Shown here: positions 1-8,955 of the stretch, one piece after another
Layout: every line of letters begins with the position of its first letter
Numbering within the stretch: position 1 is the first letter of the stretch
Assembly: GCA_947496715.1 (NCBI GenBank)
Contig: CANMDT010000001.1
Span: forward strand, 1 to 64,000
DNA: 64,000 nt
Direction of reading: 5' to 3'
Origin: Myxococcales bacterium
Lineage (GTDB): Bacteria; Myxococcota_A; Bradymonadia; REDH01
The notes under the pieces: generated by a model
Database searches by the model: none
What the model saw: the letters and a program-made list of their open reading frames with translations, nothing else
Told to the model about the DNA's origin: nothing
Position numbers and translations under genes: made by a program

Positions 1-522
1 GTCGACCCAGGCGGCGGCATCGGCAGCGCTGGCGGCGAAGACGAGCTTGGGGAGCAGTTGGGATGCCTCGGGGAGCGAGGCCAGGTAGGCGCGTGCGAGC
101 CGGCCGTAGGGGGCATGCTCGGGGTTCGCGATGGCGATCGTTGTGACTGCGTCGGAGGCGAGTGTCGCGACCGTGGCGGGGAGCATGAGGTGGGGTGCGA
201 CAGCGAGGGCGAGGTGGCCTGTGGCGAAGGGGCGGCGCGAGCCGTTGTCGCAGCGGTCCGAGGGCAGGAGGCGGTCGAGGGTGGCGCTGTCGGCCGAGAG
301 GAGGAGGTCGAAGGGGGCGCCGGCGAGGAGCTGGGTAGCGAGCTGGCCCGAGGGGCCGGCGACAACGGTCACGGGGCCGCCGAGCGCCTCGCTGAGCTGA
401 GCCTTGTAGGTGTGGGCCCACGGGGCGAGGTCGGTGGCAACGGCGATGGTGACGGGCTGCTGCGCTGGGGCTGACCCGCAGGCCGCGAGCGCAGTCGCGT
501 AGAAGATCAGGGTTGGGCGCAT
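1..522 (-). CDS. modA: Molybdate-type ABC transporter substrate-binding lipoprotein, ModA-like (partial, runs off window start)
   Basis: Own minus-strand translation: MRPTLIFYATALAACGSAPAQQPVTIAVATDLAPWAHTYKAQLSEALGGPVTVVAGPSGQLATQLLAGAPFDLLLSADSATLDRL...; lipobox ALAAC and ModA-like periplasmic binding fold pattern (ADxxxLDRL). Confidence 0.8.
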   Translation of the reverse strand, partial: MRPTLIFYATALAACGSAPAQQPVTIAVATDLAPWAHTYKAQLSEALGGPVTVVAGPSGQLATQLLAGAPFDLLLSADSATLDRLLPSDRCDNGSRRPFATGHLALAVAPHLMLPATVATLASDAVTTIAIANPEHAPYGRLARAYLASLPEASQLLPKLVFAASAADAAAWVD

Positions 523-612
523 CGCCTTCGTCACCGGAAAGAACTGTTTGGAGTTTGCTTGCATCTAAGGGGTGGTTGGCGCAAGAGGCCACAGTCTTGT
601 TCAAGGTGGATC

Positions 613-1362
613 ATGTCGGTTCTCGGTCGTACGCTCTGTTTGTCTGTTCTCTTCTCGGTAGCGGGTTGCGCGAAGTCCAGCGACGCACCGGCCGATGATA
701 CCTCGGGGGCTGGCAGCGGCTCGGCAGGGAACGGCGCCGAGGCTTCGGGCAGCGGCGCCACAGAGGCCAGCGGCTCCGGCGCAACGGGCACCGTCGACGG
801 TAGCGGAACAGAGGCCAGCGGAGACACGGGTGCAGGCTCAGGCAGCGGCACCCTCACAGAGGTAGGACACATGGAAGGAAGGATTGACCACACGGTGAAG
901 CGGCTCGACGGCACGGAGACGAGCCTTCAGGACTACCGCGGCAAGGTGATGTTGGTGGTGAATGTGGCGAGCGAGTGCGGCCTCACGCCGCAGTACGAAG
1001 AGCTGCAGGCCCTCCACACAGCTTACGAGGCGCGCGGCCTCAAGGTGCTCGGCTTCCCCGCCAACGAGTTCGGTTCGCAGGAGCCCGGGACGAGCACGGA
1101 GATCGCCACCTTCTGCTCGAGCCGATACGGCGTGACCTTCGACATGTTCGACAAGATTGTGGTCAAGGGCGTGAAGATTGCGCCGCTCTACCGCACGCTC
1201 ACGACCGAGTCTCCTGAGGCCTTCCAGGGCGAGATCGCATGGAACTTCGCCAAGTTCCTGGTCGACAAGAATGGCTTCGTCATCAACCGCTTCGCACCCA
1301 CGACGCTGCCCATGAGCGCCGAGGTGACTGCCGCCATCGAGGCTGCGCTCACCGCGCCGTAG
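613..1362 (+). CDS. Glutathione peroxidase-family lipoprotein with S/G/T-rich linker
   Basis: Lipobox SVAGC, low-complexity linker, then KVMLVVNVASECGLTPQYEELQ...FPANEFGSQEPG...WNFAKFLVDKNG typical of GPx (Cys at the peroxidatic position). ATG at 613 preferred over 559. Confidence 0.9.
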   Translation: MSVLGRTLCLSVLFSVAGCAKSSDAPADDTSGAGSGSAGNGAEASGSGATEASGSGATGTVDGSGTEASGDTGAGSGSGTLTEVGHMEGRIDHTVKRLDGTETSLQDYRGKVMLVVNVASECGLTPQYEELQALHTAYEARGLKVLGFPANEFGSQEPGTSTEIATFCSSRYGVTFDMFDKIVVKGVKIAPLYRTLTTESPEAFQGEIAWNFAKFLVDKNGFVINRFAPTTLPMSAEVTAAIEAALTAP

Positions 1363-1969
1363 CGACTTTGGCGGAGAGCCTGTCGAGCAGTTCAAGCAGA
1401 GCCTCAGGGCTCTCCGCAGCAGCCATGAGACCGTCCTCGTGACCGCTCATCGCGGCCGCAAAGGAGTCCGTCTCGCAAGAGGCGATCTCGGAGAGCGATG
1501 CTGCCATGGCAGGTGTGCCGTAGGTGGCCGAGGCAGGGGTCTTCGGTAGCGCGATGGCGCCAGCGCAGGCTGCCTTCCAAAGCGCAGGGTGGTGGATGTG
1601 GCAGACGAAGGCTGCGTTGCAGGCCTGATAGATCGCCGCGTGGGTGAGCGACTCGGAAGAGGGCTTGCCAGCGCCCTCGGACCAGAGCTCGTTGGTGGCG
1701 GGGGAGGCTACGGTGACGGTCACCCAATGGAGGGCGGCGAGTGTTGCGAGGTGGCCGGTCTGGGTGGCGCTGACGAGGAAGGCATCACCGGCAAGACGCC
1801 GGCTCACATTGCCGTAGCCAAGGCCTCCGTAGCGCGCAGGGTCGCGGCCAATCCAGCCTCGGGCTCGGAGCGCGTCTCGAAGTCCTGAGAGGATCCCGAT
1901 CGCTTCAGCGTCAGGGAGCGGCGCGTCCCGATGGTGGAGCTGAAACTGAATGACGCCGTCGGAGGCCAC
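1349..1969 (-). CDS. Class II aldolase/adducin-family protein
   Basis: GNVSRRL, SSESLTHAAIYQACNAAFVCHIHHPALW: class II aldolase metal-binding HxH pattern. Confidence 0.85.
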   Translation of the reverse strand: MASDGVIQFQLHHRDAPLPDAEAIGILSGLRDALRARGWIGRDPARYGGLGYGNVSRRLAGDAFLVSATQTGHLATLAALHWVTVTVASPATNELWSEGAGKPSSESLTHAAIYQACNAAFVCHIHHPALWKAACAGAIALPKTPASATYGTPAMAASLSEIASCETDSFAAAMSGHEDGLMAAAESPEALLELLDRLSAKVATAR

Positions 1970-2042
1970 GCGTTGTTGCCCTGCGGTTGAAGAAGCGAGG
2001 CGTTCGGTCTAGCAGCCTCCGCAGAGCAACGGAACGCAGCGC

Positions 2043-2693
2043 GTGGAGGCAGCAATGAGGCAGTTTGGATTGGCGTTGATGATGATGGGACTGGTCGCTT
2101 GTGGCACACCGACGCCGGCAGCAGCGCCCGCCGGCAGCGGCTCCGCAGAGGCAGTGCAGAAGGCGGTGCCTACGTTGGCCGCAGCAGCGCCCGCCGCCGC
2201 CCCCGCACCCGTTGCTCCGCCCGCCGAGGGCTCCGCGGAGCCGGCGAAGGGGCTCGGATTTGACCGCACGCCGCCCGACCAGGCGGCCGGGACGACAGCG
2301 CACTACGGTTGGGCCTTCACGACGGCCGGACCGGCCATGCCCATCTCGACGGCCATCGAGGCCTGCGTCCCCTCGGGCAAGGTCTGCCGCATCGCCGCAA
2401 AGGTCTCCGGCGTCTGCCAGAACAAGGGCTGCTGGATGACGCTGACGGCGCCCGAGCTCAAGCAGGAGGTTCGGGTGAAGTTCAAGGACTACGCCTTCTT
2501 CATGCCGAAGAACGCCATGGGCGGGAAGGTGGACATCGAGGGCGTGCTGACCGAGCGGGAGATGTCGCAGGACGAGGCGCAGCACTATGCCGACGATGCG
2601 GCGAAGGCGGGAGAGGCACCGCGCAAGGTGAAGGGGCCTGTGAAGGCCTATCAGATCATGGCAACCGGCGCGGACCTCTCGCTCGGCAAGTAG
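2043..2693 (+). CDS. DUF4920-like lipoprotein with Ala/Pro-rich linker
   Basis: Lipobox GLVAC; CRIAAKVSGVCQNKGCWMTL...VKFKDYAFFMPKNAMGGKVDIEGVL resembles the DUF4920 family. Confidence 0.8.
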   Translation: MEAAMRQFGLALMMMGLVACGTPTPAAAPAGSGSAEAVQKAVPTLAAAAPAAAPAPVAPPAEGSAEPAKGLGFDRTPPDQAAGTTAHYGWAFTTAGPAMPISTAIEACVPSGKVCRIAAKVSGVCQNKGCWMTLTAPELKQEVRVKFKDYAFFMPKNAMGGKVDIEGVLTEREMSQDEAQHYADDAAKAGEAPRKVKGPVKAYQIMATGADLSLGK

Positions 2694-2698
2694 TGGGC

Positions 2699-3352
2699 GT
2701 GGAGCGGAGCGCCGAAGAGCGCCGGGCCTTTATACTGGCGCAGACGCGGCTGGCGCCTGTGCCGGGGCTGAAGGGTGTGCTGCTTCGGACTGCGGACGCG
2801 GCGTTTCCGCTCTGGCATGAGGCAGCAGATTGGCTCAAGCGTGGCGAGCTCGCCCTGCCCTTCTGGGCCTTTCCCTGGGCTGGCGGCGTGGGGCTGGCAC
2901 ACCATCTGCAGCTGCATCCGGAGCTCGTCTCGGGCAGACAGGTGACCGACGTGGCGAGCGGGAGCGGCCTGGTGGGCATCGTGGCGGCGAAGCTCGGCGC
3001 GGCGCAGGTGCACTGCCTCGACATCGACCCGATGGCGGCAGAGGCGGCGGCACTGAATGCTGCGGCGAACGGCGTTGAACTGGTAGCGGAGACGGCTGAT
3101 GTGACGGCACTCGCGCCGCGTGGCGGCCTCATCCTTGCGGGCGACATCTGTTACGAGGGGCCGATGGCCGGAGCGATGCTGGCCTGGCTCCGGAGCTGCG
3201 TGGAGGCAGGCGCCGAGGTGATGCTGGGCGACCCAGGGCGCCACTACCTCGACGCTGCCGGCCTGGTCTGCCTGGGTCGCTACCGGCTGCCCTCGTCGCG
3301 TGAGCTGGAGGCCGGCGATGAGGCCGTCTGCTCCGTCTACCGGCTCTCCTGA
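2699..3352 (+). CDS. Class I SAM-dependent methyltransferase (ETFB-lysine/nicotinamide N-methyltransferase-like)
   Basis: VTDVASGSGLVGIVAAKLGAAQVHCLDIDPMAAEAAALNAAANG, LILAGDICYE. GTG start at 2699 chosen because it follows the upstream stop. Confidence 0.8.
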   Translation: MERSAEERRAFILAQTRLAPVPGLKGVLLRTADAAFPLWHEAADWLKRGELALPFWAFPWAGGVGLAHHLQLHPELVSGRQVTDVASGSGLVGIVAAKLGAAQVHCLDIDPMAAEAAALNAAANGVELVAETADVTALAPRGGLILAGDICYEGPMAGAMLAWLRSCVEAGAEVMLGDPGRHYLDAAGLVCLGRYRLPSSRELEAGDEAVCSVYRLS

Positions 3353-4173
3353 TCGGGGCGTGGCGCCCGCTTGCGGAAGAGCATGAGGTAGTTGAAGCCG
3401 CGGAGGAAGAAGTTGCCCTCGTCTGCGGCCTTGCGGAAGTTGCCCATCTCGAGCGTCCGGTTGTGCCGCGTAACAGCGACGACATCGATGGGGTCGAGGT
3501 ACTGCCGCGCCGCCGCGAAGAGGTCGAAGCCGAGCGGCTGAAAGGGGCGGTCTTTCTTGAAGACGTCGCAGACGTAGATGGCGAGGACGCCGTCGTTTCG
3601 GAGCACGCGGACCGCCTCGTCAATTGCGAGCTTCATGGCGCGCTGGTAGCGGCCATCGCCCTTGAGCTTTCCGATGCAGCGGGGGTCGTCGGAGTAGTCG
3701 AGGTTGTCTGCGTAGGGCGGGTCCATGAAGACGAGGTCGACAGTGGCATTCTTGAGCGGGATGCTCCGTGCGTCGGCCTGCTGGATGTCGGGGCGGGTGG
3801 GCGCGAGGTCGAAGCCAAGGCCGGTGCGGCCTGTGTCGCGGCAGACATCCAAGGTGGTACCGGAGCCGCAGAAGGGGTCGAGGACTGTAGCGCCCGGCTC
3901 GGAGAAGCGCTGAATCACATTCCAGATGACATAGGAGGGGGTTGCACCCTCGTAGGACTGGCTCCCCTGCTGCGTCTGTCCGTAGTGCTGCGACGGGTAG
4001 TCCCAGAGGGTGGTGACCTGCTTGGAGAGCGGCGGCTTTTCGGGGCGGGTGTGGCCGGCGGTGATGGCGGGGCGCGGCGGGCCAGGAGGCTGATAGCGGG
4101 GACCGACGCCGACCGGAGCTCCATAGAAATCGGCATTGCGGGGAGCTGCGGGGCGCTTGGGACGCTGGGTCAT
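3337..4173 (-). CDS. DNA methylase / TRM11-like SAM-dependent methyltransferase
   Basis: MTQRPKRPAAPRN...; motifs DPFCGSGTTLDVCRDTGRTGLGFDL and DPPYADNLDYSDD. ATG at 4173 overlaps the upstream gene's stop (4 bp). Confidence 0.85.
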   Translation of the reverse strand: MTQRPKRPAAPRNADFYGAPVGVGPRYQPPGPPRPAITAGHTRPEKPPLSKQVTTLWDYPSQHYGQTQQGSQSYEGATPSYVIWNVIQRFSEPGATVLDPFCGSGTTLDVCRDTGRTGLGFDLAPTRPDIQQADARSIPLKNATVDLVFMDPPYADNLDYSDDPRCIGKLKGDGRYQRAMKLAIDEAVRVLRNDGVLAIYVCDVFKKDRPFQPLGFDLFAAARQYLDPIDVVAVTRHNRTLEMGNFRKAADEGNFFLRGFNYLMLFRKRAPRPDQESR

Positions 4174-4913
4174 GTGTGTTGGCCTGGGGGCGTCTCGGCT
4201 GCGTCGCCCGAGAACTGGAAGGGGTTGAAGTTGGTGTTGGTGTCGAAGACATCGACGCCCTCGGCCCGCTTGAGTGCGCCGACGAGGAGATAGGTGACGG
4301 GCGTTGCGAGGACCTCGAGTGCGACCTTGAGGAAGTAGTTGTTGATGCAAACCGCGATAAGGTCCTCTACGGGCCAGACGCCCGCGGCAAAGCCTACGAG
4401 GCTCGGCAGGACGAAGAAGGCGAGCGGGTAGAAGATGACGCTGTCGACGGCCTCGCCGACAATGGTGCTTCCGACGGTGCGGGTCCAGAGATGCTTGCCG
4501 CGGGTCATCACCTTCATCTTTGCCAGAACAAAGGAGTTGCAGAACTCGCCGATGAAGTAGGCGATCATGGAGGCGATGAGGACGTAGGGGCTCTGGCCCA
4601 GGATGGTCTCGAAGGCGGCCTGGTTTTGGAAGCCGGGCGCAGGGGTGGCGCGGACGCAGAGCTGGAAGATGGCGGCTGCCAGACCAACGCTTGCAAAGCC
4701 GAGCCAGATGACGCGGCGCGAGGCCTTGTAGCCGTAGACCTCGGTGAGCACGTCGCCGAAGATGTAGGAGACCGGGAAGACGAAGATGCCGACGCCGATG
4801 GTGTAGCCCATGAGGACGGTGGTTTTGGCGGCCACGAGGTTGGAGACGAGCAATGCCGTGATGAAGACGGCGGTGAGAAGGTCGAGGTAGCGAGTGGATT
4901 TCATGAGGTGCAT
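4170..4913 (-). CDS. yhhQ: Queuosine precursor transporter (VUT family, YhhQ-like)
   Basis: Multi-TM; TGVGIFVFPVSYIFGDVLTEVYGYKASRRVIW, FIGEFCNSFVLAKMKVMTRGKHLWTRTVGSTIVGEAVDSVIFYPLAFF characteristic of the family. Confidence 0.9.
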   Translation of the reverse strand: MHLMKSTRYLDLLTAVFITALLVSNLVAAKTTVLMGYTIGVGIFVFPVSYIFGDVLTEVYGYKASRRVIWLGFASVGLAAAIFQLCVRATPAPGFQNQAAFETILGQSPYVLIASMIAYFIGEFCNSFVLAKMKVMTRGKHLWTRTVGSTIVGEAVDSVIFYPLAFFVLPSLVGFAAGVWPVEDLIAVCINNYFLKVALEVLATPVTYLLVGALKRAEGVDVFDTNTNFNPFQFSGDAAETPPGQHT

Positions 4914-5728
4914 CCGTCGAAGGAGGGTTGCCTCGTAGGATGAGCGCCGGAGGCGAGAAGGTCCGCGGCGAGGGCGGCGAGGGTAAGGCCGACGGCGCCG
5001 ACGACCATGGCGGAGGTTCCGAACCCGGTTCGGCAGTCGAGTCGGGCGGGGGCGCCGGCTTCGGGCGTAGCGCAGACCTCGCCCTCCGGCGTGGGATAGA
5101 GCGCCCGCTCCTGCGAGAAGACTGCGGGGATGCCCCAGGGTTGGCGGTCAGCGACGCTCCAACCGTGGCCCGTGCGGAGGTGGCGCCGGACCTCGCGCAG
5201 GAGGGGATCGCCGGCGGTGGCGCCGAGGTCGCCGGAGGTAACAGCGGCGGGGTTCTTGCGGCCGCCTGCAGCACCCGAGACGATGAGGGGGAGCGCGCGC
5301 GCGCGGCAGAGGTGGATGAGCAGGGCCTTCTCGCGGGCGTCATCGATGGCGTCGATGACGAGGTCGGGCGAAAGCCCAAGAATCGCGTCGGCAGTGTCTG
5401 CGGCGAAGAAGTCGGCGATGACCTCAACGCTGCAGCCCGGTGCAATGGCGGCGATGCGATCGCGCATGGCGTCGACCTTTGGTCGCCCGTAATTGCCCAT
5501 GACTGCGTGGAGCTGCCGGTTGGTGTTGGTCACACAGACCTCGTCGAGGTCTACGAGAATGAGGCGGCCGACGCCCGTTCGGGCGAGCGCCTCGACTGTC
5601 CACGAGCCAACGCCGCCGACGCCGATGACCATCACCGAAGCAGCGGCGATCCGGTCGGCCGCGGCGTTGCCGTAGAGTCGTCGGATGCCGCCGAGTCGTT
5701 CTTCGTGCTCGGGCTCGGTGTGGGTCAT
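4901..5728 (-). CDS. tcdA: tRNA threonylcarbamoyladenosine dehydratase (E1-like)
   Basis: RLYGNAAADRIAAASVMVIGVGGVGSWTVEALARTGVGRLILVDLDEVCVTNTNRQLHA: TcdA/CsdL ThiF-fold signature. Confidence 0.93.
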   Translation of the reverse strand: MTHTEPEHEERLGGIRRLYGNAAADRIAAASVMVIGVGGVGSWTVEALARTGVGRLILVDLDEVCVTNTNRQLHAVMGNYGRPKVDAMRDRIAAIAPGCSVEVIADFFAADTADAILGLSPDLVIDAIDDAREKALLIHLCRARALPLIVSGAAGGRKNPAAVTSGDLGATAGDPLLREVRRHLRTGHGWSVADRQPWGIPAVFSQERALYPTPEGEVCATPEAGAPARLDCRTGFGTSAMVVGAVGLTLAALAADLLASGAHPTRQPSFDGCTS

Positions 5729-5835
5729 GCGGGCTGTGTGGGTTGGCGCTAGCGTGCGCGCGCTTTATTGCATAGTTGCGCCGATGACCAGAAACGCCCT
5801 GCCAGCAGGGTGCAACCGACCGAGACGAGGGACGC

Positions 5836-8001
5836 GTGAAGAAGCATTCTTGGAACTGGAGCCTCTGCCTGCTGTTCGCGGCCTGTGGGGACGATGCGAA
5901 GTCAGGCGGCGCGGAGGCCGACACGGCCGTGGAGGACAGCGCGGTCGCAGACACAGGGGCCGATACCGACACCGAGACGGATGGCAGCGCCGCCGACACC
6001 CTTGAAGACACAGCCCCGGACGGCTCCGGGAGCGGCGCAGACACGACGCCTGTCGATACGACGCCGGCGCCAGAAGGCGACTATCGCCAGCCCTTCGATC
6101 CCAGCCTCTTTTGCGAAGCAACGCCGCCCGTCTGCTCATCGGCGACCGACCTGTCGACCTACGCGATGCTGCGCAAGGATGCGTCGCTCGACGAGCGGCT
6201 CTACCCCGAGTTCACCGACCCGCCGCGTGATGGTGGACGGGTTCAGATTGTCGGCATCGCAGCTGCTTCGGGTCGGGTCCGGAGCGTGCTTGTGGACGAG
6301 CGCGATCTTGAGGCCGAAGTGTCGGCACAGAACGCGACGATGGAGTGGTACCACGTGTGGCCGGAGGAGGTGGTCGCCGGTCAGCCGATCTGGCTCAGCC
6401 TGCACAGCCGGTCTGCTGCCTGGGACGATCAGACCGTCCACAAGGTCACCATTGTCACGGACGAAGGCGACGCGCTGAGCGAGCGTGTGGTGATGACCAC
6501 GACCACCCTGCCCATCACCTACGTGACCACAGCAAACGAGGGGACACGGCTGCTCATCCACGTACAGAACCGGGACGAGCGGGAGGCGAGCATCCGCGCG
6601 ATCACGGTCAATGGCATCCGCTATGATGCCGCCGAGGTTTGCGGGCTAAGCGGACCGATCGCGCCGGGCGCGACGGTGCGGGCGGAGTTCAAGCTCTGCG
6701 AGCCGCTCAAGCCTGGCGACGCCTGGAGCGTGGTGCTCGACGACGGCACGGGCGTCCCGTCGGTGGGGGCCGGCCGCGTGGTTCCGGAGCAGTTTCCGAT
6801 CGAGGCGTGGCCTGTGTCGGACGAATGCCCCGTGCCGACGAACGAGGCCGACACGACCGCGCTGACCCAGCACCTCGATGCAGGTTTCGACACCTTCTAT
6901 CTCTACTGGAACGGCCGCTGCAACGCACCCACCGCGGAGGTGCTGAACAGCATCGCGCCGCAGCGGAGCGACTACCATGTGCTGATCGGCGACGACTATC
7001 TCTCGTCACCCGATGCCGGCACCGGTCTCATCGACACCACGCGCGCGGCCGGCTTCCTGATTGGCGATGAGGTCGACGGAGAAATCTACGACGCCGATGG
7101 CCTCTCACGGGCAAACCTCAAGGCACGGGAGGCGAGGCAGCTCTGGTCGATGCACCCGGAGCTTCCTGTCTACAACGGCGCCAAGACACATGGTCATGTG
7201 GGCACCTTCGCCGGCATCGCCGACATCCAGGGCATCGACTACTACATCGCCGCCTGCGCTCCCCACATCACCGAGGACGGGGCGCCCATCCAGCTGCTCG
7301 GCGCCTACGACTTCCTTCGTAACACGCGAGAGAACATGATGCCGCTGCCGACCTGGCAGTATGCGCAGGGGCTCCACAGCGGATGGAACCTGACGCGGGG
7401 CACGGAGGTGTTCCATCGGCAGCCCGCGCCGCAGGAGGTCATCTTCCAGGCCTTCTCCGCGATGGCGGCGGGCGCCAAGGGGTTGATGTGGTTCCAGACC
7501 TCGCTGGAGGAGGCGGCTGCGGCGCCGCGGTCGTGGGAGGCGATCGGGGCATCGAACAGGGCCTTCCGCGCGGTGCGAAACATGCTGCGCGAGGGCGACC
7601 TGTCGCACCAGGCGACGGTGCTGTCGGGCGAGGTCTTGGCGCAGACCATCACGGCGCGGGCGGGCATCGTCCTGCCGCTGCTGAATCTCAATACCACCTC
7701 TTCGGTGACCGACGCGCTCTGCCTCCGAAACGCCCTCTTCCCCGAGGATGTGCCGCACTGGATCTTCGGCGAGACCGAGGCGAGGGTGACCGTGAAATTG
7801 GCGCCCGAGCAGCGGCTCACCGATGTCTTCGAACTCGGCCTCGACGGCCTGCTGCATGAGGCGGAGTGGTACACCGACGCTGAGGCGCGGACGGTGACCA
7901 TCGAGGCAATTCCGATGTCGAATGAGGCGCCGGCCAGGCTCTTCGTGCTGGCGGGTGATCGTGAGCTCCGGCGAGAGATCGAGGCGATTCTTGCCGAGTA
8001 G
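5836..8001 (+). CDS. Large lipoprotein with Asp/Thr/Ser linker and putative TIM-barrel glycoside hydrolase-like domain
   Basis: Lipobox LFAACGDD; linker VADTGADTDTETDGSAADT; C-terminal half FYLYWNGRCN...GFLIGDEVDGEIYD...PVYNGAKTHGHVG...IDYYIAACAPH...AFSAMAAGAKGLMWFQTS resembles GH barrel strands. Confidence 0.75.
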   Translation: MKKHSWNWSLCLLFAACGDDAKSGGAEADTAVEDSAVADTGADTDTETDGSAADTLEDTAPDGSGSGADTTPVDTTPAPEGDYRQPFDPSLFCEATPPVCSSATDLSTYAMLRKDASLDERLYPEFTDPPRDGGRVQIVGIAAASGRVRSVLVDERDLEAEVSAQNATMEWYHVWPEEVVAGQPIWLSLHSRSAAWDDQTVHKVTIVTDEGDALSERVVMTTTTLPITYVTTANEGTRLLIHVQNRDEREASIRAITVNGIRYDAAEVCGLSGPIAPGATVRAEFKLCEPLKPGDAWSVVLDDGTGVPSVGAGRVVPEQFPIEAWPVSDECPVPTNEADTTALTQHLDAGFDTFYLYWNGRCNAPTAEVLNSIAPQRSDYHVLIGDDYLSSPDAGTGLIDTTRAAGFLIGDEVDGEIYDADGLSRANLKAREARQLWSMHPELPVYNGAKTHGHVGTFAGIADIQGIDYYIAACAPHITEDGAPIQLLGAYDFLRNTRENMMPLPTWQYAQGLHSGWNLTRGTEVFHRQPAPQEVIFQAFSAMAAGAKGLMWFQTSLEEAAAAPRSWEAIGASNRAFRAVRNMLREGDLSHQATVLSGEVLAQTITARAGIVLPLLNLNTTSSVTDALCLRNALFPEDVPHWIFGETEARVTVKLAPEQRLTDVFELGLDGLLHEAEWYTDAEARTVTIEAIPMSNEAPARLFVLAGDRELRREIEAILAE

Positions 8002-8028
8002 GCCCCCAGCGGTGGCGGGGGGCCTGTC

Positions 8029-8955
8029 ATGACTGCAGCAGTGCTCATCCTTGCCGGCCTGGTTGGGTTCGGCGCGCTTGCGGGCGCGCTTGGCGTGTTC
8101 CGTGACAGCGAGGCGGCGGCAGAGGTGCTGAACCGGTTTGCGATTACGCTCGCCTTTCCTGTCTGGATTGTGGTGCTGCTACTCAAGGAGGAGCAGACCG
8201 ACAGCGTAGCGCCGGCGCTGCTGTCGGCCACGGCGGTCTGGCTGCTCTGGCTCCCCTTCGCCTGGGCTGCCTCGCGCTTCTTCCGCGACGCAGCGCACCG
8301 GACGGCCGCCTTCTGCGCGCTCATCTACGGCAACAGCGCCTACATCGGGATCCCCTTCTGCACGGCGCTGGCAGGGGGCGCGGGGAGCCGGCGCGCAGTG
8401 GGCATTGCGACCCTCCACCTGTTGCTCGGCATGGCGGTGATGCCGGTGCTGCTCCGGCGGGCCTCGCCACAGGCCAGCAGCCGGAGCGTGCTCGCGGAGA
8501 CCCTCCGCATGCCCATCGTCTGGGCGCCCTGGATCGGCATCGCGGCCCGCTACCTGCCGGCCCCCATCAAGCTGCAGGCGGTGGCGATGCTGTCGCCGCT
8601 GGGCGCTGCTGCTTCGCCCGTGGCACTCGTCGCGATGGGCCTCTACCTCTGGCGTCACCGCGGCGCAGTCGTGGCACCCGATCGCGGCGTGGTGGGCACG
8701 ACGCTTCTCAAGACCGCAGGGGCCGGACTGCTGGCGGTCGCGGTCGTGCACTACATGCCGATGGAGCTCAGCGCGACCGACCGGGCTGTGGTGGTGGCAC
8801 AGTCGACCACGCCTGTCGGCGTCGCAGTCTTCAGCCTCTGTCATGCCTATGGTGTGGCCGAGCTCTTTGCCGCTCGCGCTGTCGTGGTATCCACCCTCCT
8901 CTGGCTTGTCGGCGCGATGGCCTGGGGCCTCACTACGTGGGCACATGCCGGATAG
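8029..8955 (+). CDS. AEC-family (auxin efflux carrier-like) transporter
   Basis: About 10 TM; LNRFAITLAFPVWIVVLLL, AFCALIYGNSAYIGIPFCTAL, VVVAQSTTPVGVAVFSLCHAYG. Confidence 0.85.
   Translation: MTAAVLILAGLVGFGALAGALGVFRDSEAAAEVLNRFAITLAFPVWIVVLLLKEEQTDSVAPALLSATAVWLLWLPFAWAASRFFRDAAHRTAAFCALIYGNSAYIGIPFCTALAGGAGSRRAVGIATLHLLLGMAVMPVLLRRASPQASSRSVLAETLRMPIVWAPWIGIAARYLPAPIKLQAVAMLSPLGAAASPVALVAMGLYLWRHRGAVVAPDRGVVGTTLLKTAGAGLLAVAVVHYMPMELSATDRAVVVAQSTTPVGVAVFSLCHAYGVAELFAARAVVVSTLLWLVGAMAWGLTTWAHAG

Noticed and set aside
3337-4173. Restriction-modification system
   Set aside because: Only a methylase-like gene is present; neighbours are tRNA-modification/transport genes and no endonuclease is visible.
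3337-5445. 702-aa version of the methylase ORF
   Set aside because: The upstream extension is an Arg/Pro/Ser-rich out-of-frame reading of yhhQ and tcdA; ATG 4173 is the sensible start.
8000-8025. Hairpin aggccccc…gggggcct between the 5836 gene and the AEC transporter
   Set aside because: No T tract and it sits right before the next start codon; function ambiguous.
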